A stretch of DNA of 36,832 bases from Candidatus Pacearchaeota archaeon (GCA_002686195.1 NZAS01000176.1:1-36832); one strand, 5' to 3'. Shown: positions 6,812 through 15,120, numbered from the stretch's first letter. Translations and numbers: made by a program. The notes: generated by a model from the letters alone, not told the origin.

Positions 6812-7478
6812 ATGAAAATGCCAGGAATATTGGGAGGCCTTGGGCCAGAAACGACTGCAAGGATTTATCTAGCCTTAGCTATGCAGGAAGGGTCTGAGGA
6901 TTATCCGTGGCATACTTATTTCTAATGTTTCGTTTCCTAAGTATTTAGAAGAAGAAATCGGAGCTAAAGGTGGGAATCCTGAGGGGATTTTACCTTATTT
7001 GCTTAAATCTGTTAAACAGTTAGAGTTAGCTGGGGCTGATTTTATTGTGTTGCCTTGTAATACTTTGCATTCTTTGTTGCCTGAATTAAGGAAAAACTCT
7101 AAGATAAAAATATTTGATTTAATTGAAGAAGTGTCAGCGAGGATAAAGAAAGATTATTGTAAAATCGGGATTTTATCTACTACTAAAACTAGAACTGAGG
7201 GTTTGTATGATAAACATCTGGAAGGAGGGGAGATTGTTTATCCAAATGAAGAAGAGCAGAAGGAAGTATCTGAGATTATTATTAGGATAATTAGAAAAAT
7301 AGCTAGTGTTAATGATAAGAAATATTTAGAAAAAGTAATTGAGAATATGCGGGAAAAGGGTGCTGAAAAAGTAGTTCTTGCTTGTACTGACATTGGAAAT
7401 CTTATCGGAAATAATTTACATACATTAGATTCAACTCAGGTTTTAATAGATTCTATAATTGCAAGAATGCTTGAATAA
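6812..7478 (+). pseudogene. Aspartate/glutamate racemase family, frameshifted
   Basis: Frame one opens at ATG 6812 with the family N-terminus (MKMPGILGGLGPETTARIYL) and stops at 6923-6925. The continuation is in another frame from about 6912 (ILISNVSFPKYLEEE) to 7478, including both catalytic cysteine regions: LPCNTLH (nt about 7053) and LACTDIGN (nt about 7378). One extra base, or two missing bases, near 6905-6911 explains the break; restoring it gives a protein of about 221 residues, normal for the family. The enzyme would interconvert L- and D-Asp or Glu. The rest of the gene is undamaged, so a sequencing error or a very recent mutation are both possible. Confidence 0.85.
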
Positions 7479-7481
7479 AAC

Positions 7482-7514
7482 GCAAGTTTTATAAACTTGT
7501 TTACACGTGTTAAC
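7482..7514 (+). promoter_or_regulatory. TATA box within two adjacent palindromes: candidate operator
   Basis: The TATA box TTTATAAA (7488-7495) is 25.5 nt from ATG 7517. It lies inside the palindrome CAAGTTTTATAAACTTG (7482-7498). Directly after it comes GTTTACACGTGTTAAC (7499-7514), palindromic except for one T-T position. Two dyads over promoter and start site of an HTH gene suggest autoregulation. Confidence 0.5.
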
Positions 7515-7516
7515 TT

Positions 7517-7897
7517 ATGAGAACATTACCTCAGGAAATAGAGGTTTGGTACATGATTCCGGCTATTCGTAGAGAATTGTCTAGATGTCTTATTAGGGAT
7601 TTTGAGATTACTTACGAGAAGGTTGGAGAGGCTTTGGGAATTAGCAAGGCGGCTGTTAGTCAGTATCTTAAAGGAAAAAGAGCTGCGAAGATTTCTCTTC
7701 CCGACCAAACTGAGAAGGAAATTATGAAATCTTGCAAGGCTTTAATTGATAATAAAAGTGATTCTGTTGCTGAGATACAGAGGTTATTGAATTTTATTAG
7801 AGATAAGAGGCTAAGTTGTGAAGTTTGCGGGAAGATGAAAGAAGGTGTTTTGGATGATTGTAAAGAGTTTAAGTTTGATGGTAATAACTATAAATAG
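7517..7897 (+). CDS. Archaeal HTH transcriptional regulator with C-terminal Cys pair
   Basis: 126 residues. It begins MRTLPQEIEVWYMIPAIRRE, as in archaeal regulators of the COG2522 type. The HTH follows at about 30-60 (YEKVGEALGISKAAVSQYLK, then GKRAAK). The C-terminus has CEVC (about 101-104) and a further Cys near 114, perhaps binding metal. It most likely binds DNA as a dimer; the palindromes over its own promoter are candidate sites. It follows the broken racemase by 38 bp with its own promoter. The target genes are not known. Confidence 0.75.
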   Translation: MRTLPQEIEVWYMIPAIRRELSRCLIRDFEITYEKVGEALGISKAAVSQYLKGKRAAKISLPDQTEKEIMKSCKALIDNKSDSVAEIQRLLNFIRDKRLSCEVCGKMKEGVLDDCKEFKFDGNNYK

Positions 7898-7900
7898 AAA

Positions 7901-8821
7901 TCACATTCTTTCAAGCCTGGAGATGCGCTCGTCTATGTTTGGATGGGTTGCAAACATGCCTTTGACTTTTTTCTTGAATGGGTCTGATATGAATAAGGGT
8001 GCTACAGCCTGAGGATACTGCTTTTTTTCTTTTTCTGAAGGCAAATGCTCTGACTTTATTTTTTTGAGGGCAGAAGATAAACCTGAAGGATAACGTGTAA
8101 ATTTAACTCCGGTTGCGTCTGCTGCAAATTCTCTTTTTCTTGAAACTGCAAGAGAAATTAAGTGTGCGATTATTGGAGCTAGGATGGCTGCCACTATTGA
8201 AAGGATAATTAATAAAACTCCTGTTTTATCGTCTCTATCTCTATTTCCTGATAAAGATGAAAAAAATAGGCTTCTCAAATATATTTGAGCTATTATTGAA
8301 ATTAGTCCCACCATTATGGCAACAAGTGTCATAAACCTAATGTCATAATTTGCAATGTGAGACATCTCATGAGCCATTACACCTTCAAGTTCTTGCTTGT
8401 CTAGTTTATCAACTGCCCCTTGTGAGAAACAGATGACTGAATTTTTTGGATTGCGTCCAGATGCGAATGCATTAATTTGGTTTCCTGGCATGACATAAAG
8501 TTTTGGCCTTGGTAATCCAGAGGCAATAGACATTGATTCTGCAGCATGAAAAAGCATTCTATGTTCTGTCTTGTCTGCTGGTTTAGCTCTAACACTTGCT
8601 AAGGCAATATTATGAGATTTATAATATGTTATTAAAACATAAGCTAATGAAAAAATCGTAGCAAATATCATTATTATGAAGAAAAAACTAGGATCAAGAG
8701 CTATTGAAATCAGATACCCTATGAGAATAAACAAAATAAAAATTCCGATTATTAATGCTACTGACTTAATTTTATTTTTTTGTATTTGGTCATGAAAAGA
8801 CAATCTTTGAACTTCTGACAT
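7901..8821 (-). CDS. htpX: HtpX-type membrane zinc metalloprotease
   Basis: M48 family membrane protease that degrades misfolded membrane proteins. 306 residues. TM helices lie at about 18-42 and 45-68, with further hydrophobic segments at about 163-182 and 202-226. The zinc site is HEMSH at 151-155, with the third ligand Glu231 in SRKREFAAD. Length and order of features match HtpX. The ATG is 25.5 nt from its own TATA box. It lies downstream of lemA on the same strand, a pairing common in other genomes, with a 211-bp hairpin-rich gap between them. Confidence 0.93.
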   Translation of the reverse strand: MSEVQRLSFHDQIQKNKIKSVALIIGIFILFILIGYLISIALDPSFFFIIMIFATIFSLAYVLITYYKSHNIALASVRAKPADKTEHRMLFHAAESMSIASGLPRPKLYVMPGNQINAFASGRNPKNSVICFSQGAVDKLDKQELEGVMAHEMSHIANYDIRFMTLVAIMVGLISIIAQIYLRSLFFSSLSGNRDRDDKTGVLLIILSIVAAILAPIIAHLISLAVSRKREFAADATGVKFTRYPSGLSSALKKIKSEHLPSEKEKKQYPQAVAPLFISDPFKKKVKGMFATHPNIDERISRLERM

Positions 8822-8842
8822 TGTAGATATAATAATTTTAGA

Positions 8843-8850
8843 TATTTAAA
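8843..8850 (-). promoter_or_regulatory. TATA box of htpX
   Basis: Plus-strand TATTTAAA (minus TTTAAATA) is centred 25.5 nt from the htpX ATG, so htpX can be transcribed without lemA. Confidence 0.6.
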
Positions 8851-8863
8851 GATTCCTTCAGAA

Positions 8864-9010
8864 CACAGAGTAATCTTCGATTCTCTGTGCCGTCAAGAGA
8901 AGTATTCTCTTGAGGTCTTTAACTCATTCCTTTTTATGAAAGGACAAGTTAGAATTTTGCTTAGGAAACCCCAGGAGTTGTAAATAAACAAAACTATATA
9001 GTTTATTTAC
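8864..9010. terminator. Four successive hairpins between lemA and htpX
   Basis: Stem 1: CACAGAG (8864-8870) with CTCTGTG (8883-8889), extended inside by AATC/GATT. Stem 2: TCAAGAGAA (8893-8901) with TTCTCTTGA (8905-8913), 3-nt loop. Stem 3: TAACT (8920-8924) with AGTTA (8947-8951), enclosing TCCTTT/AAAGGA. Stem 4: GTAAATAAAC (8980-8989) with GTTTATTTAC (9001-9010), 11-nt loop. On the minus strand these follow lemA, so they may end or process its mRNA before htpX. Confidence 0.55.
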
Positions 9011-9032
9011 AAAGATTTAATTGTTGGTGTAA

Positions 9033-9584
9033 TTAGAAATCAATATGTGGAACTGCTTTTGCTTCTGCCGGTATCTTTAAGAATTCCTTTGGTTTTTTGC
9101 CATACATATTGGCGAAAAGCATTGCAGGGAAAGTCTTTGTTGCATTATTGAATGATAATATAGAGTCGTTATAGTGCTGTCTTGCGTAAGCAACTTTATC
9201 TTCAATTGCTGCTAACTCTTGCTGCAAGTGCAAGAAATTTTCATTGGCGCGAAGCTGAGGATAGTTTTCTGCTATTGCGAATATAGATTTTAATGCTGAC
9301 TGTAGTTCAGAACCTTTTTCTGCTTTCTCTTCGATAGTTTGGGCCTTAAGAAATTCTTTTCTTGCTGAAGTCACTTGGTTCATTATTTTGCTTTCGTGCT
9401 TTGCATATCCTTTAACTGTTTTTACTAGATTAGGAACAAGATCAGCTCTTTTGCGCAACTGAACATCTATTTGAGATAGAGAATTAGCAATCCTGTTTTC
9501 TAAGACTATGAATCTATTATAATAAATTACGAACGAAGCTGCAATTATTATGACAACTGCTATTAGTACCCATAACCATAACAT
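9033..9584 (-). CDS. lemA: LemA family membrane protein
   Basis: 183 residues. An N-terminal TM helix (about 1-20, MLWLWVLIAVVIIIAASFVI) is followed by the LemA core: YYNRFIVLENRIANSLSQID, then QLRKRADLVPNLVKTVKGYA, NYPQLRANENFLHLQQELA and the end motif ILSFNNATKTFPAMLFA. The C-terminal domain is helical and cytosolic or extracytosolic depending on topology. The biochemical role of the family is unclear; it is often next to membrane proteases, as here with htpX. The ATG is placed by a TATA box 25.5 nt away. Confidence 0.92.
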   Translation of the reverse strand: MLWLWVLIAVVIIIAASFVIYYNRFIVLENRIANSLSQIDVQLRKRADLVPNLVKTVKGYAKHESKIMNQVTSARKEFLKAQTIEEKAEKGSELQSALKSIFAIAENYPQLRANENFLHLQQELAAIEDKVAYARQHYNDSILSFNNATKTFPAMLFANMYGKKPKEFLKIPAEAKAVPHIDF

Positions 9585-9605
9585 GTTTAAGTTTGGAAAT
9601 TGTGA

Positions 9606-9613
9606 TATATAAA
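9606..9613 (-). promoter_or_regulatory. TATA box of lemA
   Basis: Plus-strand TATATAAA (minus TTTATATA) is centred 25.5 nt from the lemA ATG. Confidence 0.6.
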
Positions 9614-9629
9614 TTTATGTATGGGAAGA

Positions 9630-9637
9630 TTTAAAAT
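9630..9637 (+). promoter_or_regulatory. TATA box of the coiled-coil gene
   Basis: TTTAAAAT is centred 24.5 nt before ATG 9658. This rejects a TTG start at 9637, which would overlap the box. Confidence 0.55.
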
Positions 9638-9657
9638 TGCTTGAAATCTATGGTAAT

Positions 9658-10821
9658 ATGGGACTACTAAATTTTCTGTTTGGGAATAAGAAAGTTGAAG
9701 AACCAGAAGTAGAGAAAATCCATGAGAATGGTTTGGAAGACTGGGTTTTTGCTAGAAAGATTAGGATTAAAAATGAAGGTAAGGAAATTATTTCTTCTCT
9801 GGATTTGGGAAAGCAAAAATTGATAGATGGGATTGATAATGGGGTTGAGAGGCTTAAGACAATAGATTTGAGAAATAAGAAAGTTGAAGATAAATTGAAA
9901 GTTATTGCAAAGGAGAATTTGATTAATTATATTGGGCACTTAAACTCATTGGTTAAGAAGTTGGAAGGAGTCAGCGAGAAAAGTGATGCTAATAATTATT
10001 TAGAAGAAGTTAGGAAGATTCTTGGTGATTTTGATGAAAAATCCAAGATGAGTTATCATAAGGCAACTCTTCTTGTTGGAGAGGAAATCGAGAGTATTGT
10101 TGATAACATGAAGGAATTCATTAAAGGGTTGAAGGAAGCTGAGAGCAATAATAAGAATTATTTTGGATTGAGTGAAAAAGTCAGAAAGGTTGATGATAAG
10201 GTTGCTGAAATGAAAAAATTGAAAGAAGATCGACAGGGAGTTGAAAAAGATATAAAGGATTTGAATGAGAAAATGAAAGTGTTAGAATCTGGTCGGAAGG
10301 AAGCTGAGAGAGAGCTGAATAGGATTGAGAATTCTGAGTTGAGGAAAAATGAGTTGAAGAAGAAGGGTGAGTTGGAGGAACTGAAAGGTGATGTGGAGAA
10401 GGGGATTCAAGGGTTGAGGAAGAGTGTTGACTTGAAAGAGCTTGCTAGAGTTTTCCATTCTGAAGAAGATAAGATGGAAGTTGTTAAGGGATATAAGAAT
10501 GATTTTATTCACGCATTTTATGAAGATAAAGGCGAGGGAATTTTAGGACTTATGCATGAAGGAAAGATTGAAAATGAATTGATTGGGCAAAAAGTTAGGG
10601 ATATACTTACTAAAGAATCCGAGATTGCAAATTTTGAGATCCAAAGGTCTGGAGTTGAGGAAATTCAGAAAGAGGTTGAGAAAATTAAGAAAAATATTGG
10701 TGATTTGGAAGCAAAGAAAGAGAAGGAAGTTAAGAGAATTGACAAGATTGGAATTGGAAGAAATGATTTGATGAAAGAGGTCAAAGAAGAGCTTAGGGAA
10801 TTTGGTGTTCTGGTGTCGTAA
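9658..10821 (+). CDS. Long coiled-coil protein, function unknown
   Basis: 387 residues. It starts MGLLNFLFGNKKVEE, a short hydrophobic patch that could touch a membrane, but there is no true TM helix. The rest is almost entirely charged helix: long heptad stretches at about 165-235 (EMKKLKEDRQGVEKDIKDLN) and 325-380 (EEIQKEVEKIKKNIGDLEAK). Composition is rich in Lys, Glu, Asp and Leu; no Cys cluster or nucleotide-binding motif is seen. A structural or scaffold role is plausible but unproven. A hairpin pair follows directly after the stop. Confidence 0.7.
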   Translation: MGLLNFLFGNKKVEEPEVEKIHENGLEDWVFARKIRIKNEGKEIISSLDLGKQKLIDGIDNGVERLKTIDLRNKKVEDKLKVIAKENLINYIGHLNSLVKKLEGVSEKSDANNYLEEVRKILGDFDEKSKMSYHKATLLVGEEIESIVDNMKEFIKGLKEAESNNKNYFGLSEKVRKVDDKVAEMKKLKEDRQGVEKDIKDLNEKMKVLESGRKEAERELNRIENSELRKNELKKKGELEELKGDVEKGIQGLRKSVDLKELARVFHSEEDKMEVVKGYKNDFIHAFYEDKGEGILGLMHEGKIENELIGQKVRDILTKESEIANFEIQRSGVEEIQKEVEKIKKNIGDLEAKKEKEVKRIDKIGIGRNDLMKEVKEELREFGVLVS

Positions 10822-10824
10822 TAG

Positions 10825-10887
10825 AGAGATAAAATTAATTTTATCTCTAATTACAAACTTCTAAATCCTCACAAGAAGTTCGTAATT
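10825..10887. terminator. Tandem hairpin pair after the coiled-coil gene
   Basis: 10825-10848 is a perfect 24-nt palindrome, with arms of AGAGATAAAATT type. It is followed at once by a second hairpin: AATTAC and AACTTCT (10849-10862, one mismatch between them) pair with AGAAGTT and GTAATT (10874-10887) around an 11-nt loop. It probably marks the 3' end of the mRNA. Confidence 0.6.
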
Positions 10888-10912
10888 GTTTAGTTACTAC
10901 ATAATAGGAATG

Positions 10913-10920
10913 TTTATATA
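10913..10920 (+). promoter_or_regulatory. TATA box of the metallopeptidase operon
   Basis: TTTATATA is centred 25.5 nt before ATG 10942. Confidence 0.65.
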
Positions 10921-10941
10921 TAATTGGGAAGCCTTATTCTT

Positions 10942-12759
10942 ATGATGGGATTGGCTAGGACATGGTTGATTGCGTTGTTTTTCTTAGGCATTGTTGTTTT
11001 ATCTTTTAGTGTAGAGGCTTCTCCTGTTGTTGATAGTGTTGTGATAGGCCCTGATTATTGGAAGCAGCAGCACGATCATATGCTCGCGAATAATGGGGAG
11101 ATGATGGATATTTCATATGAGGAGGTTTTTGGTGATGATGTGGAGTATAAATGCACTGCTAGTGTTAATGATGCTTCTAGTGTGACTTTTGATATTACTT
11201 TGACTTCGGAGGGGCCTGGGGGAGAAGAAGAATCTTATGGAGGGACGATTGGACATCAACCTAATGGAATTTATGAACTTGAGATTCCGCTTGATAAGAT
11301 AAAAGCTGGGGGGAACATAGGGTGTGAAGTTACCGCTAGGAATGGTGAAGAAGAGGCATATGGGGCTGTGAACCCCATGCTTGTTGCTCAGTTTGATTTG
11401 ACTCCAATTGAAAATCTGGAGTTGGGTAATGTTGTTTCTCCGATAAGATTGATTGGGGGAAATAAGCCATTTTTCTTTGTTATTGGAGGAGTGCAATTTT
11501 GGTCAAATACTATTACAATATTTGAGAAGGAAGTTGAAATTGGGTATAGTTATGATGGGCCTGGGGGAGATTATGAGGAAACAAAAGATATTGTATTGAA
11601 TCCTTTGATGGGAATTACTCCAAGCACTGTTAAACAAGATCTTGAAGGAGATTATCATGGGAATGATGCTCTTTCTGTTTTGCGAATGTTGAAAAGGGCA
11701 AATGAAAACGTGAGAGTTACTTTTTTGAATGAAGAAGGAATGCCTAAAGTTCCTGGTACTTATGAGTTTGATGTTTTTGTGAATAGAGATGAGGCAATCA
11801 AGGAAAGTAATTATGAGAATAACAATTTGAGGGCAAATCCTGAATATTCTGATGAGTTGGATAGGATAGTTTATATTCATAAGAGACCGATGAAAATTTT
11901 GTGGGTTTATTTGTATAGGAATATTGCTCTTGATGTTCCATTGCCTGGTGATGAACCACCTATTGTTAATGAAGGTTTTGCTTTTATAGAATCGGCTTTG
12001 CCCCTCGCACATGGAGATGAAGGGATTTTTTTAGTTAGGTCATTTAGAGATGTGCCAATTTCGATGAATAATGCTAAGTTTGCAACTGACCCTGGAGAAG
12101 CATCTAAAGAAGCAAGAGATCATGCATTTTATAGTTTGGAAGCTCTTAGGAAAGAATATAACGCAGATTTAGCAGTTGGTTTTACAGGTGATGGAGAGTT
12201 TATGTATGATGAGGGGTTGGGTCATGATGCTAAAGGATTTTCTTGGGATCCTGGAAGTTATCCCTGGCAAAATGGTTTTCTTAAATCTATTTTGATTAAT
12301 ACTGGGAGGGCTGACATGGCTACTCTTGCACATGAGATGGGGCATGTTTATTTGAATGCTGGTGAGGAATATGGAAGAGGGGTTGGGCCTGGGGGAGATG
12401 GTGATATTAGTTCTGGAAAGGCAATTAAAAATCCCGGATGGTGCTTTAATCCCCCTAGGGGAGATATTTGTACGTCTAGACAGGGAGGACCTCAATTTGA
12501 TGAAGTAGGGCCTAGATTTAATATTTGGACTGAATATTCTATTGATGATCAGGTTAGATGGAGCAACTCTATGCTAGATATGATTGAGCACGATGAAGAC
12601 CTTCAATATCAATATAATTGTGGGGCATATAAGTGGCTTAATGTTATGGGGAATGCAAATGGGCAGAGGAGTTGGGTTTCATATGGATATTATAATGGAA
12701 TGTTAAATAAGTTTCTTGTTAGACTAAAAATTTTGACTGATGAGGTGGAAAATGAGTAA
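10942..12759 (+). CDS. Secreted zinc metallopeptidase (M64-like active site)
   Basis: 605 residues from the leaderless ATG at 10942. Residues 1-26 are a signal peptide (WLIALFFLGIVVLSFSVEAS). The N-terminal half (about 30-330) has beta-sandwich-like repeats with GPGGDYEE-type turns. The catalytic region is near 465-480: LAHEMGHVYLNAGEEYG, an HExxH zinc motif followed by a GEEY tail. This resembles the HExxHxxGxxDEY pattern of M64 peptidases, but the spacing differs by two residues, so the family is not certain. No C-terminal anchor is seen, so the protein is probably released or cell-associated through partners. It overlaps the next gene by 8 bases and is first in a three-gene operon. Confidence 0.75.
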   Translation: MMGLARTWLIALFFLGIVVLSFSVEASPVVDSVVIGPDYWKQQHDHMLANNGEMMDISYEEVFGDDVEYKCTASVNDASSVTFDITLTSEGPGGEEESYGGTIGHQPNGIYELEIPLDKIKAGGNIGCEVTARNGEEEAYGAVNPMLVAQFDLTPIENLELGNVVSPIRLIGGNKPFFFVIGGVQFWSNTITIFEKEVEIGYSYDGPGGDYEETKDIVLNPLMGITPSTVKQDLEGDYHGNDALSVLRMLKRANENVRVTFLNEEGMPKVPGTYEFDVFVNRDEAIKESNYENNNLRANPEYSDELDRIVYIHKRPMKILWVYLYRNIALDVPLPGDEPPIVNEGFAFIESALPLAHGDEGIFLVRSFRDVPISMNNAKFATDPGEASKEARDHAFYSLEALRKEYNADLAVGFTGDGEFMYDEGLGHDAKGFSWDPGSYPWQNGFLKSILINTGRADMATLAHEMGHVYLNAGEEYGRGVGPGGDGDISSGKAIKNPGWCFNPPRGDICTSRQGGPQFDEVGPRFNIWTEYSIDDQVRWSNSMLDMIEHDEDLQYQYNCGAYKWLNVMGNANGQRSWVSYGYYNGMLNKFLVRLKILTDEVENE

Positions 12760-13387
12760 GGAAGAAAGGAAGAAGGGGAAGTATACACCCTGGTGGCTTT
12801 TGGACGGGGCAGCATTGGCTGCTGCCGCGACAATGATTCTATTGCCAAATTCAAAAGATAAGAATTATAATTATATTGTTAATGGAGGAGATATTACTGC
12901 GAGAAAAGTGACACATACTCCTGAATATCCTGAAGGTGCTGGGTATTTTATAAGTGAAGAAGGAAAAGTTTTGATAAATTATCCTAAGCATGATAGGAAT
13001 CCGTGGGGAGGAGATGAAGATGATGAAGTTAGAGTGCTTGATCCTGATCAAGGGCCTTATGTTTTTGATAGGATTGAGAAAGCTCCTAAAATTAAGCCTC
13101 CTAAAAATTTGTTAGATAGAATTTTTTATCCAAATGAAGACGAGACAAAAGAAACTACAAGATTAGGTAGAAGAATTGAAGAGGTTCTTAGTGAAAAAGC
13201 TCACGGTATGCCTCTTGGAGATTATTTTGGAGCGAGGTCTTGGGTTGGGCTTCCTTATGAAAAAGGAGAAGATTCTGTTAAGGGTTATTTTGTTGGAAGA
13301 GATGGAGACTTACACTACGTAGAAATTGATAATGCTCGTAAGCATCTTGGAGAAGAATATTTTAATGGAGGTAAAGATGAGAAGTAA
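12752..13387 (+). CDS. Single-pass membrane protein in the metallopeptidase operon
   Basis: 211 residues from the ATG at 12752, which follows the Shine-Dalgarno-like GAGGTGG (12742-12748); an in-frame ATG at 12740 lies upstream of that site. A basic N-terminus (MSKEERKKGKYTP) precedes one hydrophobic segment at about 14-33 (WWLLDGAALAAAATMILLP), so the remaining 175 residues probably face outside. No family is recognised. Its place between a secreted peptidase and a dockerin-like protein suggests a role in the same surface process. Confidence 0.6.
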   Translation: MSKEERKKGKYTPWWLLDGAALAAAATMILLPNSKDKNYNYIVNGGDITARKVTHTPEYPEGAGYFISEEGKVLINYPKHDRNPWGGDEDDEVRVLDPDQGPYVFDRIEKAPKIKPPKNLLDRIFYPNEDETKETTRLGRRIEEVLSEKAHGMPLGDYFGARSWVGLPYEKGEDSVKGYFVGRDGDLHYVEIDNARKHLGEEYFNGGKDEK

Positions 13388-14450
13388 AATTGTTTTTGCA
13401 TTTGTGTTTTTAATTTTAGGGATAGGAGGAGTTAGTGCAGGAGATGTTTATTTGTTTTCTGGGGATGTTAATGATAGTGTTCTCAATATTGAGGGAATTT
13501 CATATTTGGGAGATAGTTTAGAATATGAAGAAGATAATTTTACTGGGGCATATAGTGTGGTGTTTTTGGAGAATGGGCAGGAAGTGAAAGAAAATGAATT
13601 TTATTTATGGGAAGGTTTGAATGTGTTTTTGTTTTCTGTTAAGGTTCCTGATGGGATAGATGAGATTGTTTTTGAGGAAAATGAGAATGAGATTCATAGA
13701 GTTGTTATAAGTCAGAATGCTCCTAGTATAGATAGCTTTGATGTTGTTGATAATTCAGGGGTTTTCGATTTGTCTTGGATTGCTTCTGATTTAGACGGAG
13801 ATGATTTGGGATATAGTGTTTATATTAGCCATGAAGGTGGGGGGTGGGGGCTTTACTCTTCAGGCATTGAAGAAAATAATTTGATTGTTAATAATAATTA
13901 TAATGGGGATTTACGATTTAAGTTGAGGGCTAGTGATGGTTTTAATTATGCAGAGGCTGTTTCTGGGAGTTTTAGTGTTGAGGGCTTTCCAGGTTTTGTT
14001 AGTATTGAAAACCCTAAGGAAGGGCTATACGCTTTTGGAGAGGGGATTGAGTTGATTGGAAAGGCTTTTGATTATAATTTTAATTTGATAGGGGACGATT
14101 ATAATTGGCATTCTGATATAGGTGGGTTTTTGTCTACAGGAAATAATATTTTGATTGATACTTTAACTATGGGTGTTCATTCAATTTCTTTGGCAGTGAG
14201 TCATTTAGGAATTATCGATTTAGGACGCGTGGATATTGAAATTGTTGAGGCATGCAATGATGCTGATGTTAATGAAGATACTGTGGTTGATGTTAGTGAT
14301 TTGGCTGTTGTTGGGGGACAATGGGGGACAGACGGAGAAGCAAATGAATTAGGATTTAGTGGAGATATTACTGGAGACGCGATTGTAGATATCGGGGACT
14401 TAGGGGCCTTAGGTTTTAATTGGGGAAGTTCTACTGGAACTTGTGCTTAA
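13377..14450 (+). CDS. Secreted protein with Ig-like repeats and C-terminal dockerin-like domain
   Basis: 357 residues from ATG 13377, preceded 4 nt upstream by a clear Shine-Dalgarno site GGAGGT (13367-13372); it overlaps the previous gene by 11 bases. A signal peptide covers about 1-20 (IVFAFVFLILGIGGVSAG). The middle is beta-sandwich-like. The C-terminal 65 residues hold two EF-hand-like dockerin repeats: DADVNEDTVVDVSDLAVVGG and SGDITGDAIVDIGDLGALGF, with Asp and Asn at calcium-binding positions and a Cys on each side of the domain. Dockerins bind cohesins; no cohesin is visible in this window. It may dock to the cell surface or assemble with the co-encoded peptidase. Confidence 0.75.
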   Translation: MRSKIVFAFVFLILGIGGVSAGDVYLFSGDVNDSVLNIEGISYLGDSLEYEEDNFTGAYSVVFLENGQEVKENEFYLWEGLNVFLFSVKVPDGIDEIVFEENENEIHRVVISQNAPSIDSFDVVDNSGVFDLSWIASDLDGDDLGYSVYISHEGGGWGLYSSGIEENNLIVNNNYNGDLRFKLRASDGFNYAEAVSGSFSVEGFPGFVSIENPKEGLYAFGEGIELIGKAFDYNFNLIGDDYNWHSDIGGFLSTGNNILIDTLTMGVHSISLAVSHLGIIDLGRVDIEIVEACNDADVNEDTVVDVSDLAVVGGQWGTDGEANELGFSGDITGDAIVDIGDLGALGFNWGSSTGTCA

Positions 14451-14494
14451 AATGAAAGCAATGAGATCAGGAAGCTCTCAAGCTTTCATTTTTT
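14449..14494 (+). terminator. Hairpin with T tract ending the metallopeptidase operon
   Basis: AAAATGAAAGC (14449-14459) pairs with GCTTTCATTTT (14482-14492), with an inner TGAG/CTCA stem. The run of T from 14489 to 14494 makes it look like an intrinsic terminator. It starts within the stop codon. Confidence 0.65.
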
Positions 14495-14513
14495 ATGAGG
14501 GAGAAAAACAAAA

Positions 14514-15083
14514 ATGAAAGTTGTGAAAAAAGAGGAATTTTTATCTGAGAAGGAATTTTATATTAATGAAATGAAAGCTGGGAAGGTTTTTGTTTATGGG
14601 ACTGATACGATTTATGGGATTGGTTGTAATGCTTTGTCTAGTGAAGGGGTTTTGAAGATAAGAAGGATTAAGCAGAGGGATGAGAAGCCTTTTTCAGTAA
14701 TTGCTCCTTCTAAAAAATGGATTTCTGAGAATTGTTTTGTTTCTGGGATTGCTCAGAGATGGGTTGATAAGTTGCCTGGAGCCTATACTTTGATTTTGGA
14801 GTTGAATAATTGGAATGTTGTTTCTCCTGAGACGAATGGTGGGGGAAGTACTCTTGGAGTTCGGATACCGAAGCATTGGTTTAGTGATATTATTTCTGAA
14901 TCTGGAGTGCCGTTTGTTACAACTTCTGTTAATTTGACAGGGCAGAAAGGTATTCAAGGGCTTTCTGATTTGAGTGAGGATATGAGAAAAGAGATTGATT
15001 ATTTTGTTGATGAGGGGGTTATCGAGGGGGAGGGAAGTACTGTTGTTAAGTTGGTTGGTGATGAAGAGGAAATATTGAGATAA
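14514..15083 (+). CDS. tsaC: Threonylcarbamoyl-AMP synthase (TsaC/Sua5/YrdC)
   Basis: Makes threonylcarbamoyl-AMP from Thr, bicarbonate and ATP, the first step of t6A modification at position 37 of ANN-decoding tRNAs. 189 residues, the short single-domain form. Motifs: VYGTDTIYGIGCNA (about 27-40), KIRRIKQRDEKPFSVI (about 49-64), LGVRIPKHW, and TSVNLTGQKG (about 142-151). The KxR/SxN pattern of the family is present. No TATA box sits at the usual distance; a GGGAG site lies about 11 nt before the ATG, so it may be read from upstream past the hairpin at 14449. Confidence 0.93.
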   Translation: MKVVKKEEFLSEKEFYINEMKAGKVFVYGTDTIYGIGCNALSSEGVLKIRRIKQRDEKPFSVIAPSKKWISENCFVSGIAQRWVDKLPGAYTLILELNNWNVVSPETNGGGSTLGVRIPKHWFSDIISESGVPFVTTSVNLTGQKGIQGLSDLSEDMRKEIDYFVDEGVIEGEGSTVVKLVGDEEEILR

Positions 15084-15091
15084 CAATAATT

Positions 15092-15099
15092 TTTATAAA
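15092..15099 (+). promoter_or_regulatory. TATA box of the 15121 gene
   Basis: TTTATAAA is centred 25.5 nt before ATG 15121. Confidence 0.6.
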
Positions 15100-15120
15100 G
15101 GATTTGATTGTTAATGTAAG

